NCBI RefSeq assembly: GCF_900167145.1
Contig: NZ_FUWG01000015.1
Span: 18,553-82,552 of the forward strand
Origin: Treponema porcinum
GTDB taxonomy: Bacteria > Spirochaetota > Spirochaetia > Treponematales > Treponemataceae
Length of the DNA: 64,000 nucleotides
Direction of reading: 5' to 3'
Under the pieces are notes generated by a model. The model made no database searches, was not told where the DNA came from, and saw only the letters and a list, made by a program, of their open reading frames with translations. Numbering within the stretch: the first letter of the stretch is position 1; each line of letters starts with the position of its first letter. The position numbers were made by a program, and so were the translations under genes. This document shows positions 8,145 to 15,192 of the stretch, one piece after another.

Positions 8145-8209
8145 AGTTTACTTCGCAATCTTATTCTTGCACACATGACTTGTCGCTAATGCGGTGTTTT
8201 AAGGGAGGA

Positions 8210-8272
8210 TAAGATAAAAAACGCTGAAATTGCTCGGTTTTTATCTTACCTAAAGTTTGCGTTGCAAACTTT
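8210..8272 (+). promoter_or_regulatory. Two consecutive hairpins upstream of the M23 gene
   Basis: TAAGATAAAAA (8210-8220) pairs with TTTTTATCTTA (8238-8248), and AAAGTTTGC (8252-8260) pairs with GCAAACTTT (8264-8272) before TATTAT. The second hairpin is conserved at 4836-4856, and the first has a looser equivalent there. They sit about 120 nt ahead of the start and could act as an attenuator or leader structure. The rest of 8145-8392 shows no gene. Confidence 0.45.
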
Positions 8273-8429
8273 TATTATCAACTTCTGTTCCCACTGGAAA
8301 CTTGCACTGCGAATTCATTGCATTGCGGAACAGCGTAAAAGGTCAATTGATTGTTTAAACAATTTTCTTGATTTTTCATAAGGAGGAAAAGGATGAAATT
8401 CAACCTAAGTAATTTTTTGGAACTGGACA
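8245..8429 (+). repeat. 185-bp direct repeat, copy 2
   Basis: Partner of 4829-5013. It contains the hairpin described at 8252-8272, the region just upstream of the start, a full AAGGAGG ribosome site and the first leader codons. Its conservation over non-coding DNA suggests a shared control region or a recent unit duplication. Confidence 0.85.
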
Positions 8430-9208
8430 TAAAAGCGTTGCTTGCGGTGAACGGCGGAAGCGACTGCGGAGGCGGATACAGCCCGCCGTCAAATCCGTCG
8501 GCAGGAGGCGGCTCAAAGACGCCGACAGGCGGCGGAGGGAGCGGCTCAGGTTCAGGCAGAGGTGCTTCCGGTGGCGGATACTGCAGCGGAGCATCCGACG
8601 GAAAGACGATTTATGCAAATCCGTATTATAAAGGCGGAGGAAAGAATTCCATCTCGACAAATGCGGGTGGCGGCAACTGCGGAAATATCTCTGGAAAAAA
8701 TGATTTGCCACAGATTTCCGATGTAGAGAAAAATGCAGTAGATGATGCAGGAAAACTGGCAAAAGTTGCAGACGGAATTGCATATCCGGTAGGAGATGAA
8801 TATTCTGATGAGTTTGTTGTAACTGATATATTCGGTCCTCGTGAACCTATTGAGACACCAATTGGCATGACAGAGGAAAAATTCCACACTGGTATCGATA
8901 TTGCTGCACAAGAAGGAACCAGAATCAACAGTATCGGAGATGGCATTGTGTCCGAAGTTGGAAACCGTAATGATTTGGGAAATTATGTAGTAGTAACTCA
9001 TCCTAACGGAACAAGCACAAGATATGCGCACTGTTCTGAAATTACAACAAGTGTTGGAAGTATTGTATCTGCTGGGCAACAAATTGGGTGCGTTGGCTCT
9101 ACCGGAATGTCAACAGGAGCTCATCTTCATTTATCATACGACGGCGATGGTGACGGGTTATATACAAGTTGCGAAGCCGATAATCCGAATTATTTACTGT
9201 CTAGGTAA
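8393..9208 (+). CDS. Double-glycine-leader secreted M23 metallopeptidase
   Basis: The intact 271-residue protein has leader residues 1-22 (ending LLAVNGG), a Gly/Ser/Pro linker with Cys residues, the GKTIYANPYYKGG segment, a connecting helix and a C-terminal LytM/M23 domain. Zn ligands are visible: His165 and Asp169 (HTGID) and His246, with His213 (YAHCSE) and His244 (HLHLS) completing the site. M23 enzymes cut peptidoglycan cross-bridges. A leader processed by C39 exporters on a lysostaphin-like enzyme suggests an exported bacteriolysin. The BamE-motif companion starts 7 bp after the stop. AAGGAGG precedes the start. The linker and leader are nearly identical to the CHAP protein, so catalytic domains appear swappable. 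Confidence 0.83.
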   Translation: MKFNLSNFLELDIKALLAVNGGSDCGGGYSPPSNPSAGGGSKTPTGGGGSGSGSGRGASGGGYCSGASDGKTIYANPYYKGGGKNSISTNAGGGNCGNISGKNDLPQISDVEKNAVDDAGKLAKVADGIAYPVGDEYSDEFVVTDIFGPREPIETPIGMTEEKFHTGIDIAAQEGTRINSIGDGIVSEVGNRNDLGNYVVVTHPNGTSTRYAHCSEITTSVGSIVSAGQQIGCVGSTGMSTGAHLHLSYDGDGDGLYTSCEADNPNYLLSR

Positions 9209-9214
9209 TCATAT

Positions 9215-9775
9215 ATGAAACAGAAATTATTTTTTGTGTTGATATTGCTTCTTGTGTCAGAGCTTTTTTCGAAAGGTACAGTGCATAGATGGTCACAACT
9301 TGAGGTAAAAGATTCCGCTGGTAATAGCTTCTCTCTTCGGGAAGATGTAAAAAATATTATTGATATTCTGGGAGAACCTTTGAAAAAAGAAAATCTGTGG
9401 GCTATATACCCGGAAGCAGGTTGTGGTTTTTACAAAATTGATTATGAAAATATTTCGTTTCTTTATTATGACAATGAGAATAAAATAGCCCGGATTGTTA
9501 TAGAGGGAAACGAGTATAAAATTGTTGACAACGATATTACCGTTGGCTCAAGTTATGAAGAAATAATCAATGCGTACGGCGAACCGGAAAGTTCTGTTGC
9601 ATATTTCAATGAGAACAGGACTCGGAACGAAATACAGCTAAAATATTCAACTCAAGGGACAGCACTTTCGTATTTTGAAGTCGGATCCGAATACTATTTC
9701 AGTATAACTATCAATATTGATGCGGAGACAAAAACCTGTAGCGAACTTTTTGTTACCTGGAGAACGCCGTGCTAG
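9215..9775 (+). CDS. Secreted BamE/SmpA-motif protein paired with the intact M23 gene
   Basis: This 186-residue protein has a signal peptide (LFFVLILLLVSELFSKG) and the motifs IIDILGEPLKKENLW and ITVGSSYEEIINAYGEPE. It begins 7 bp after the M23 stop. The first about 50 residues and the last about 60 differ more from the 5745 copy than the centre does. It is the best candidate for protecting the producer from the M23 enzyme at 8393, because it is periplasmic, co-transcribed and always adjacent to M23 genes here. Confidence 0.8.
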   Translation: MKQKLFFVLILLLVSELFSKGTVHRWSQLEVKDSAGNSFSLREDVKNIIDILGEPLKKENLWAIYPEAGCGFYKIDYENISFLYYDNENKIARIVIEGNEYKIVDNDITVGSSYEEIINAYGEPESSVAYFNENRTRNEIQLKYSTQGTALSYFEVGSEYYFSITINIDAETKTCSELFVTWRTPC

Positions 9776-9929
9776 GGAAGTTCTGATTAACACTTGAAGC
9801 GATTACTTATCACTTCCCGTCAAATTGTGGCAAGTCTTACGGACAATTAGCTACATTCAGTGTTTCCTTAGAAATGAATGGTTATACGCAGATTGTTGTT
9901 TGGATTATATTCAAATATGGAGGAAAAGG

Positions 9930-9953
9930 GTGAAATTCAAGAACCAGAAATAA
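9930..9953 (+). pseudogene. Vestige of a double-glycine leader start
   Basis: GGAGGAAAAGG followed by GTG AAA TTC AAG repeats the ribosome site and first codons of the leader genes, but the frame stops after seven codons. It stands 88 bp before an LRR gene, as the other short-peptide genes do. The preceding 9776-9929 holds a 48-codon stop-to-stop frame that I do not recognise. Confidence 0.45.
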
Positions 9954-10040
9954 ATATTTTTCTTAAAGCTGAACGAATGTTATGATTGTAACAATTGATT
10001 CGTTTTGAATAGATAATATTTACTTTTTTCAGAGGAATTT

Positions 10041-10433
10041 ATGAAAAAAAGATATATTTTATTGACTTTATTTGTTCTGATATTTTTACTAAAAAATGTT
10101 TATGCAGAAAATGTAAAAGTCTGCTTTGTTCAAAAAGATGGAGCAAAAATTGAAAAAGAATATGATTCTTCTAATGGTGTTTTAGTTTTATTTGACTCAG
10201 GATTAATGAAAACCGTTTCATTTGATTTTGAGAATCAACAGTCTCTCGGTTCTATAAGAGTTCTTGAGCTTCAAAAACTGTCATTTCTTGATAATATGGG
10301 TTTCCTGGATATGTTTCCTAATTTGGAGGAGTTATATATTGGCTATGGAATAAAATGTACTGATTTAAATTTGCAAAATCTTAAAAAGGTAAAATTAGTT
10401 GAGTTGTATGATACAAAAATACTATTGAAATAG
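10041..10433 (+). pseudogene. Truncated secreted LRR protein
   Basis: The first 130 residues match the LRR family of 97 and 12125: a signal peptide (YILLTLFVLIFLLKNVYA), then NVKVCFVQKDGAKIEKEYD and LSFLDNMGFLDMFPNLEEL. The frame ends at KILLK where family members have about 80-100 further residues. Five bases later a fragment of an M23 gene begins (10438), so the 3' end was replaced by recombination. A truncated product could still be made. Confidence 0.7.
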
Positions 10434-10437
10434 AACA

Positions 10438-10551
10438 CATTTTCACCTGTCATACGACGGAAACTGCGACGGGGAATATACGAATACCGTGTATCAAAAT
10501 GATTACTCTTATAGAATCAATGATTTTGTAGGTATTATAAAAGTGGAATAG
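10438..10551 (+). pseudogene. C-terminal fragment of an M23 peptidase gene
   Basis: The frame HFHLSYDGNCDGEYTN, ending at TAG 10549-10551, aligns with HLHLSYDGDGDGLYTS at the end of the 8393 protein, including the HxH metal motif. The fragment has no start and a divergent tail, so it derives from a different M23 variant than the two larger copies. Confidence 0.7.
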
Positions 10552-10603
10552 TCAAAAAGAATTATTTACACTAGAATATAGAATTGGAATAAATAAAAAT
10601 AGC

Positions 10604-10670
10604 ACATAACATGCAGTTCAAATCCTACAAACCGGTCAAGCTGGTTTGCGGTTTAACTGCGTAGTTTGGC
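10604..10670 (+). other. Candidate integron attC recombination site
   Basis: The layout matches an attC. An upstream box ending ATAAC (to 10610) faces a downstream box GTTTGGC (10664-10670). GCAGTTCAAA (10613-10622) pairs with TTTAACTGC (10652-10660), leaving one unpaired C, the extrahelical base typical of attC. A variable centre CAAACC / GGTTTG closes a 9-nt loop. GTTTGGC is one base from the GTTRRRY consensus. Chromosomal integrons are known in Treponema denticola. No integrase is in the window. Confidence 0.5.
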
Positions 10671-10701
10671 TGACAGCCCATTTGGCTGCCAAGAAGGAAA
10701 A

Positions 10702-11475
10702 GTGAAAAAAAGTATTTTATTAATTGTATTATTATTTATCTCTCAATTTGTATTTTCAAATCCAAATTATAAAAATGGTAATGGCACAATTATCTCTTCC
10801 ACAGAAGAAAATAGTATTAGGACAATAATCCGAAAATGTGAAATTAACGATATTAAAATCGGAAACCTGCTTAAAAAGGAAAATAATACAATTTATAAGG
10901 ACTATTCTTTTGATAATCCAATTGGGACATTACAATACAATGACGTTATAAAAGTGATTAACGTATGTACAATTGAATTTTTAAATAAGCCAAAAGATAA
11001 ATGGAATAATCCTGCCGGAGAATTGTGGTATAAAATCGAATTCAAAGACGAGATTGGCTGTATATGTAAAAGTAAAAATTCATTAGGCGAGTCTACAAAT
11101 CCATATCATGAAAACAGATATGAAGTATTAGAAGAAATTCAAACCTCTAAAAAATGGACTGTCAGAAAACTTAATCAAACCATATCTGTATGGGAAAGGC
11201 TAAATGTAAGAGATAAACCTGGACTTGATGGCATAAAAGTATTTCTATTACATAACTTTGAAGATGGTACGCGTTCTCCGCAAGAAAACTATAAAATAAT
11301 CGCTATTACAGAAGAAACTGAAACAATAGATGGATTAACAGATCACTGGCTAAAAATTGAATACGCTTCAAATAAATATGGCTGGATTTTTGGCGGCTAT
11401 GCTTCTGTAGAAAGAGGCGGTCCAAAATATTATATTCCAGAAGCAATGATAATATTTGATTTAAGTTGGTATTAA
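10702..11475 (+). CDS. Secreted bacterial SH3-domain protein, possible integron cassette gene
   Basis: I take the GTG at 10702 as start because AAGAAGGA precedes it and a signal peptide follows (KSILLIVLLFISQFVFS). The 257-residue protein has an SH3-like segment near its centre (GELWYKIEFKDEIGCICK) and a clearer C-terminal one beginning WERLNVRDKPG and ending LKIEYASNKYGWIFGGY. SH3b domains bind cell-wall or protein ligands. The gene starts 32 bp after a candidate attC site and has little upstream promoter space, as cassette genes do. Its base composition is AT-rich. Function is otherwise unknown. Confidence 0.72.
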   Translation: MKKSILLIVLLFISQFVFSNPNYKNGNGTIISSTEENSIRTIIRKCEINDIKIGNLLKKENNTIYKDYSFDNPIGTLQYNDVIKVINVCTIEFLNKPKDKWNNPAGELWYKIEFKDEIGCICKSKNSLGESTNPYHENRYEVLEEIQTSKKWTVRKLNQTISVWERLNVRDKPGLDGIKVFLLHNFEDGTRSPQENYKIIAITEETETIDGLTDHWLKIEYASNKYGWIFGGYASVERGGPKYYIPEAMIIFDLSWY

Positions 11476-11570
11476 TGTAAATCATATTCATAAAATTATT
11501 TTGTATTAGGTAATTTTATTTATGCGCCTGTAGCCGCTAAGGGTAATATGTTTAAGAAAAACATGGGCTT

Positions 11571-11610
11571 CAAATCGGATTTTGCGGTCAAGCTGCAAAT
11601 CCGTATTATA
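11571..11610 (+). other. Chimeric junction: attC-like left half joined to toxin-gene sequence
   Basis: TTCAAATC, then an inverted repeat enclosing GGTCAAGCT, repeats the core of the 10604 site. The right arm GCAAATCCGTATTATA is identical to the ANPYY-coding DNA of the leader proteins (for example 8616-8631). In frame it reads ANPYYTTLPL. The remaining DNA of 11476-11757 shows no gene I can support. Confidence 0.35.
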
Positions 11611-11757
11611 CAACTCTTCCTCTTACACAACTGAGTTTGAACAGCCTGCAAAAATTATTCTGATAGGCTATACTGGCTTTACTGGAGAGTGCATTAAGCT
11701 CCAAATTTCTCTTGAGTTTTTATAAAAACTGTAATATCATCACGTCATATTGCAACG

Positions 11758-11791
11758 GCGCATTGTTCTTTGGAACGGTGCGCTTTTTTTT
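11758..11791 (+). terminator. Rho-independent terminator
   Basis: GCGCATTGTTC (11758-11768) pairs with GAACGGTGCGC (11773-11783), with one internal mismatch or wobble, followed by eight T. Confidence 0.8.
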
Positions 11792-11801
11792 GACTGTAAT
11801 G

Positions 11802-11840
11802 GCGCAGTTGGAACAGATGTTCTGACTGCGCTTTTTTTTT
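11802..11840 (+). terminator. Second rho-independent terminator in tandem
   Basis: GCGCAGTTGGAACA (11802-11815) pairs with TGTTCTGACTGCGC (11818-11831), followed by nine T. It ends immediately before the GGAGG ribosome site of the ATP-grasp fragment, which would prevent read-through into it. Confidence 0.8.
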
Positions 11841-11850
11841 GGAGGCACTT

Positions 11851-12111
11851 ATGGAAGATTTGATTTTGAATTCGCATCAAATTAACGAACAGCTTGCTCG
11901 GTATGGCGTAAAGTTTGGGATTTACAAAAACGGTGTCTTCAATGAAAGGCTTTTTCCTTATGACCCGATTCCTCGCATTATCAGTGCAGGTGATTGGGAA
12001 AATTTGAGCAAAGGACTTGTACAGCGCGTGACTGCCCTGAATCTTTTTCTGGAAGATATTTATTCCGGCAAGCAGATTATTAAAGACGGCATTGTTCGTG
12101 TTTTTTTTTAA
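11851..12111 (+). pseudogene. N-terminal fragment of a circularly permuted ATP-grasp protein (DUF404/DUF407 type)
   Basis: GGAGG lies 5 bp before ATG 11851. The frame reads GVKFGIYKNGVFNERLFPYD, PIPRIISAGDWENLSKGL and QRVTALNLFLEDIYSGKQI, the signature start of the CP_ATPgrasp family (usually over 450 residues), whose members act in peptide-like ligations. The match ends after KDGIVR, then a T-rich run gives VFF and a stop. About 80 % of the gene is missing. The neighbouring LRR gene ends 14 bp away in the opposite direction, so the break coincides with arrival of the LRR cassette. Confidence 0.72.
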
Positions 12112-12124
12112 TACAACTCTTTTA

Positions 12125-12745
12125 TTATTTTTCAAAATACCATTGAGGATTGGGATTTAAAGATTTTATAACTGAATACTGTTTTGCGTATTTAAAGTCC
12201 TTTTTATTCAAATTCTTAATATTAGTTGTATCTAAAAGCAATTCTGGTTTATTTTTGACCTTTACAAATGGCGGAATATGAGACATACGATTATTTATGG
12301 TTATTTTCTTTATATATTTTAATTTTTCTAAATTAACATCAATTGTTTCAATACTTTTTTGATTTTCTTTTGCAAAATCAAGTTCCAGCTCACAATTTTC
12401 GAGAAGCGTTAAATCTTCTAGAAAATTTAACGTTTCCGCACCGCATCTAATTAAACCAAGATCTTTCAAGTTCTTAATTTTTTTCAAAAAAGAATAATTG
12501 CCTTTGTACTGAAAAAAGTACATACAGAAATTTGTCAGATTCTCAAACTGTTCAAGTCCTTGAATATCTGTAAGTTCTTTTAACCTAAAATTTCCTTTAC
12601 TGACTAATGTAATACTTTTTGAATCTTTATCAAAACTTTCAGTATATTCTATCCCGTCTTGTAAAATGATTTTTAATTCTACGTTCTCTGCAAATATTTC
12701 AAATGAAATAAAAAAAAATAACAACAGTAGGTAATTTTTTTTCAT
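12125..12745 (-). CDS. Secreted leucine-rich-repeat protein
   Basis: This 206-residue member of the local LRR family lies on the opposite strand. It has a signal peptide (NYLLLLFFFISFEIFAENVE), then ELTDIQGLEQFENLTNF, FLKKIKNLKDLGLI and FLEDLTLLENCELEL, closely matching the order of repeats in the 97 protein. GAGGAG precedes its start. No leader-peptide gene is recognisable upstream (12746-12925). The inverted orientation and abutting gene fragments suggest it moved here on its own. Confidence 0.78.
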   Translation of the reverse strand: MKKNYLLLLFFFISFEIFAENVELKIILQDGIEYTESFDKDSKSITLVSKGNFRLKELTDIQGLEQFENLTNFCMYFFQYKGNYSFLKKIKNLKDLGLIRCGAETLNFLEDLTLLENCELELDFAKENQKSIETIDVNLEKLKYIKKITINNRMSHIPPFVKVKNKPELLLDTTNIKNLNKKDFKYAKQYSVIKSLNPNPQWYFEK

Positions 12746-12925
12746 GCTAATCTCCTCTTAGGCAAGTATGATTTTTATTCATGAGACTGTGAAGTCCTTT
12801 CTGTAAATTCAGTAGGCTGCGGTAAAAAGTTTTAATGCAGGTATATCCCGCAAGCAGCTGACAGCTACTGTTTCTTTTCTGAATATAAAATACAGTTGAT
12901 TTTTTATCAAGAGTAAAACACAAAA

Positions 12926-12956
12926 GACAGTTTCCCTGCAGGAAGCTGCCTTTTTT
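12926..12956 (+). terminator. Terminator-like hairpin at the IS256 remnant edge
   Basis: GACAGTTTCC and GGAAGCTGCC pair (one mismatch, one wobble) around CTGCA, followed by six T on the plus strand. It lies 4 bp beyond the transposase stop and may be part of the element end. Confidence 0.5.
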
Positions 12957-12960
12957 ATGA

Positions 12961-13545
12961 TTAGTCAGGCAGACGGCCTTCGTACATTATGCACATTTCA
13001 CCGTAAGCCTGGCCCCAGTTATGAATCGGTTGAGTCCATTTTTTTGTAGCCTCAAAAGTAGCCAGATACAATGCCTTCAGCAGAGCCTGGTCGCTTGGAA
13101 ACACGCTGCGCTGGCGGTTGAGTTTGCGGTAGCTTGAGTTCAGACTTTCAATAGCATTTGTGGTGTAGATAATTTTTCTGACATCTTTCGAGAACTTGAA
13201 AATCGGAACTACAACATCCCAGTTTTCTATCCAGCGCTTCATGGAGTTAGGATATTTTGATGACCATTTTTCAACCACACGGTCACGGGCTTTCTGGCCT
13301 TCGTCCTCTGAAGCCGCATTGTAAATCGTCTTCAAATCGGCAGCAAAAGATTTCATGTCTTTTGAAGCAACATATTTCAAAGTGTTGCGGACCATGTGAA
13401 CCATGCAGCGCTGATAATCAGTTTTGGGGAAAGCGGCCGAAATTGCCTCTTTGATGCCGGTAAGGCCAAGAATTACATAGGCTGCTTTTTTGACGATTAC
13501 ACCATTGTCACGAACTGAATAATGAATGGCTCCAAAGGCCGGCAT
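12961..13545 (-). pseudogene. IS256-family (mutator-type) transposase remnant
   Basis: The 194-residue frame keeps the C-terminal half of an IS256-type transposase: FPKTDYQRCMVHMVRNTLKY, KIIYTTNAIESLNSSYRKLN and RSVFPSDQALLKALYLA. The N-terminal DNA-binding half is missing. The first Asp region reads FGAIHYSVRD where family members have DAIHY. About 50 codons carrying the second catalytic Asp are deleted, because KKAAYVILGL joins directly to TGIKEAISAAF. It cannot be active. Nothing recognisable lies in 13546-13672. Confidence 0.85.
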
Positions 13546-13672
13546 TATATTTTTCTGCCATAAGTCGCCGATAGTAACGGAACATCAGCTTTGCTTTTTC
13601 CTGCAGGAAAGATAAGGCGTTTTTCTTATTCGTACAGAAATTCTATGACGTTCTGCGCTACGGGTGTTGTTT

Positions 13673-13969
13673 TTACAGAATGTCATCGCCGAATTCATCC
13701 AGAAAATCATCATCGTCTGTCATATATACGCTGTCATTTCTAAAAGAAATGCCGCCGTAAAATTCATGTTTGTCATAATTTTCATTGCTGTCGTTATCAT
13801 TTGTGGCAAGTTTTTCTTCAGTTTCTTCGTCTTCATCATTATAATTGCAGTTGTGATGGACAGGACTGTGTCTGTATAATGGTTCGTCTGTTTTTTCAGA
13901 ATGAGAATGACGGTTTATAAAGGAATATATAACTAAGAATACAATAATGAGAACTGCAATAGTTTCCAT
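13673..13969 (-). CDS. Small single-span membrane protein of unknown function
   Basis: A start at 13969 is favoured because GGAAGG lies 6 bp upstream. The product of about 98 residues has one N-terminal transmembrane segment (TIAVLIIVFLVIYSFI), then a polar tail rich in Asp, Glu, Asn and His (EDEETEEKLATNDNDSNENY, DDDDFLDEFGDDIL). No family is recognised. It is separated from the ApbE gene upstream by about 46 bp and may share its transcript. Confidence 0.55.
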   Translation of the reverse strand: METIAVLIIVFLVIYSFINRHSHSEKTDEPLYRHSPVHHNCNYNDEDEETEEKLATNDNDSNENYDKHEFYGGISFRNDSVYMTDDDDFLDEFGDDIL

Positions 13970-14015
13970 AAACACCTTCCGTATTTGTTAAAAGTACCTC
14001 TGTATTATAAACCCG

Positions 14016-15047
14016 TTATTTTATAATACAAGTTTCAAATTCTTGTGCAGGCGGAAGAAGTGAAAAGCGGCGGACAATTCCGTCTGTAATGAAGATTTTT
14101 TTGTCTGCGGTAACAATTATATAGTCAAATTCAGGATTGTTTTTCCAGAAGGCGGCGGCTTTTTCCGGTCCAAGTACAAAAAGACTGGTAGAAAGCGCAT
14201 CGCACAGGACGCCGCTTTTACCTACTGTCGTAGCGGACATAACGTTATTTGATACAGGAAGGGCTGTCCTTCCGTCAAAAATATGTATATAGCGGCGGCC
14301 GTCTTCTCCTGTAAAGAAACGTTCGTAGCCGCCGCTTGTAATAACAGCTTCATCCTTTATGCAAAGGCTTCCGAGCGGCTCTGCACCAAACGGATTTTTT
14401 ATTCCTACAGTCCATTCTGAACCGTCTGGCTTTACTCCGATTGTCTGGATGTTTCCGCCCAAGTCAAGAAGTGCAGATTTTATTCCGTGCGCCTTAAGGA
14501 TTTTTATTGCTTCATCTCCTGCAAAGCCTTTTCCTGCTGCGCCAAAATCAAACATCATTCCGGGTGCGGCGGTTATGTAATTTTTGTTTACGGTAACTTT
14601 TTTCCAGTCTGTAAGCGGAAGGATATTTTCAATTTCTTTTTGAGAAGGAATATGAAAACTTGTTTTTGTAAATCCCCAAAGTGACGTTGCAGGGTACAGG
14701 CACGGATTAAATGCACCGTCCGTTCTTTCTGCCATATCAAGGCAGAATGAAAGCAGGTTTGCCGTTGTTTCAGAAACTTCAACGGGAAAGGAAGGAGTAT
14801 GATTAAGCCTGTAGACTTCGCTTTCGGGCTTTGTGACGGAAAGCAGTGCTTCCAGTTCAGATATGCGTTTCTGTGCTTCTTTATTTGCCTTTTCGCTTTC
14901 TGCTCCGTAGCACCTGACTTTCATAAATGTATTCATAGACTCAAAGTATGTTTCTGCGTTTTTCTGCGTACATGATGAAAGTAAAAGTAGGGAAAATGCT
15001 ATAAAGGATGCACGAAATGTTATTTTATGCGTTTTTTCTGTATTCAT
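14016..15047 (-). CDS. apbE: FAD:protein FMN transferase, lipoprotein (ApbE)
   Basis: ApbE attaches FMN covalently to Thr residues of exported flavoproteins, including RnfD and RnfG. The 343-residue protein has a lipoprotein signal with lipobox LSSC (Cys26). Family motifs follow: ESMNTFMKVRCYG, DMAERTDGAFNPCLYPATSL, FDFGAAGKGFAGD, ALLDLGGNIQTIGV and YIHIFDGRT. Length and lipoprotein form are typical. It is divergent from rnfC, with a 145-bp shared intergenic region that probably holds both promoters. Its likely clients are Thr167 of RnfD and Thr174 of RnfG encoded opposite. Confidence 0.93.
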   Translation of the reverse strand: MNTEKTHKITFRASFIAFSLLLLSSCTQKNAETYFESMNTFMKVRCYGAESEKANKEAQKRISELEALLSVTKPESEVYRLNHTPSFPVEVSETTANLLSFCLDMAERTDGAFNPCLYPATSLWGFTKTSFHIPSQKEIENILPLTDWKKVTVNKNYITAAPGMMFDFGAAGKGFAGDEAIKILKAHGIKSALLDLGGNIQTIGVKPDGSEWTVGIKNPFGAEPLGSLCIKDEAVITSGGYERFFTGEDGRRYIHIFDGRTALPVSNNVMSATTVGKSGVLCDALSTSLFVLGPEKAAAFWKNNPEFDYIIVTADKKIFITDGIVRRFSLLPPAQEFETCIIK

Positions 15048-15192
15048 TTTAGAAAAATATACTGAAAACGGACTTTGAAATCTACTGAATTTGTCTCTGT
15101 TTCTTTTTTTGAACTAGTTGTTTATTGCTAATATAAATCTTTACGATAAAACTAAATAGACATAAAAACTGTCATTCATTATTATATGTGGC

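Noticed and set aside
6534..9082. Long minus-strand frames opposite the CHAP, WG and M23 genes
   Set aside because: They mirror Gly/Ser-rich and biased coding DNA of well supported plus-strand genes, lack ribosome sites and recur only because the genes are duplicated.
9787..9933. 48-codon frame (HFPSNCGKSYGQ...) after the third BamE-motif gene
   Set aside because: It has no start codon with ribosome site and no recognised relative in the window. It may be a decayed fragment but cannot be supported as a gene.
10613..10660. tRNA-like T-arm (GTTCAAATCC)
   Set aside because: No acceptor, D-arm or anticodon stem can be built around it. The pairing fits an attC site better. No tRNA or rRNA gene was recognised anywhere in the window.
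11740..12135. Minus-strand frame opposite the ATP-grasp fragment
   Set aside because: The plus strand encodes clear ATP-grasp motifs and the minus-strand product has no recognisable feature; it also runs through both terminators.
12746..12925. Leader-peptide gene upstream of the minus-strand LRR gene
   Set aside because: Neither the MKF leader codons nor a VPL-type ending could be found on the minus strand in this interval.
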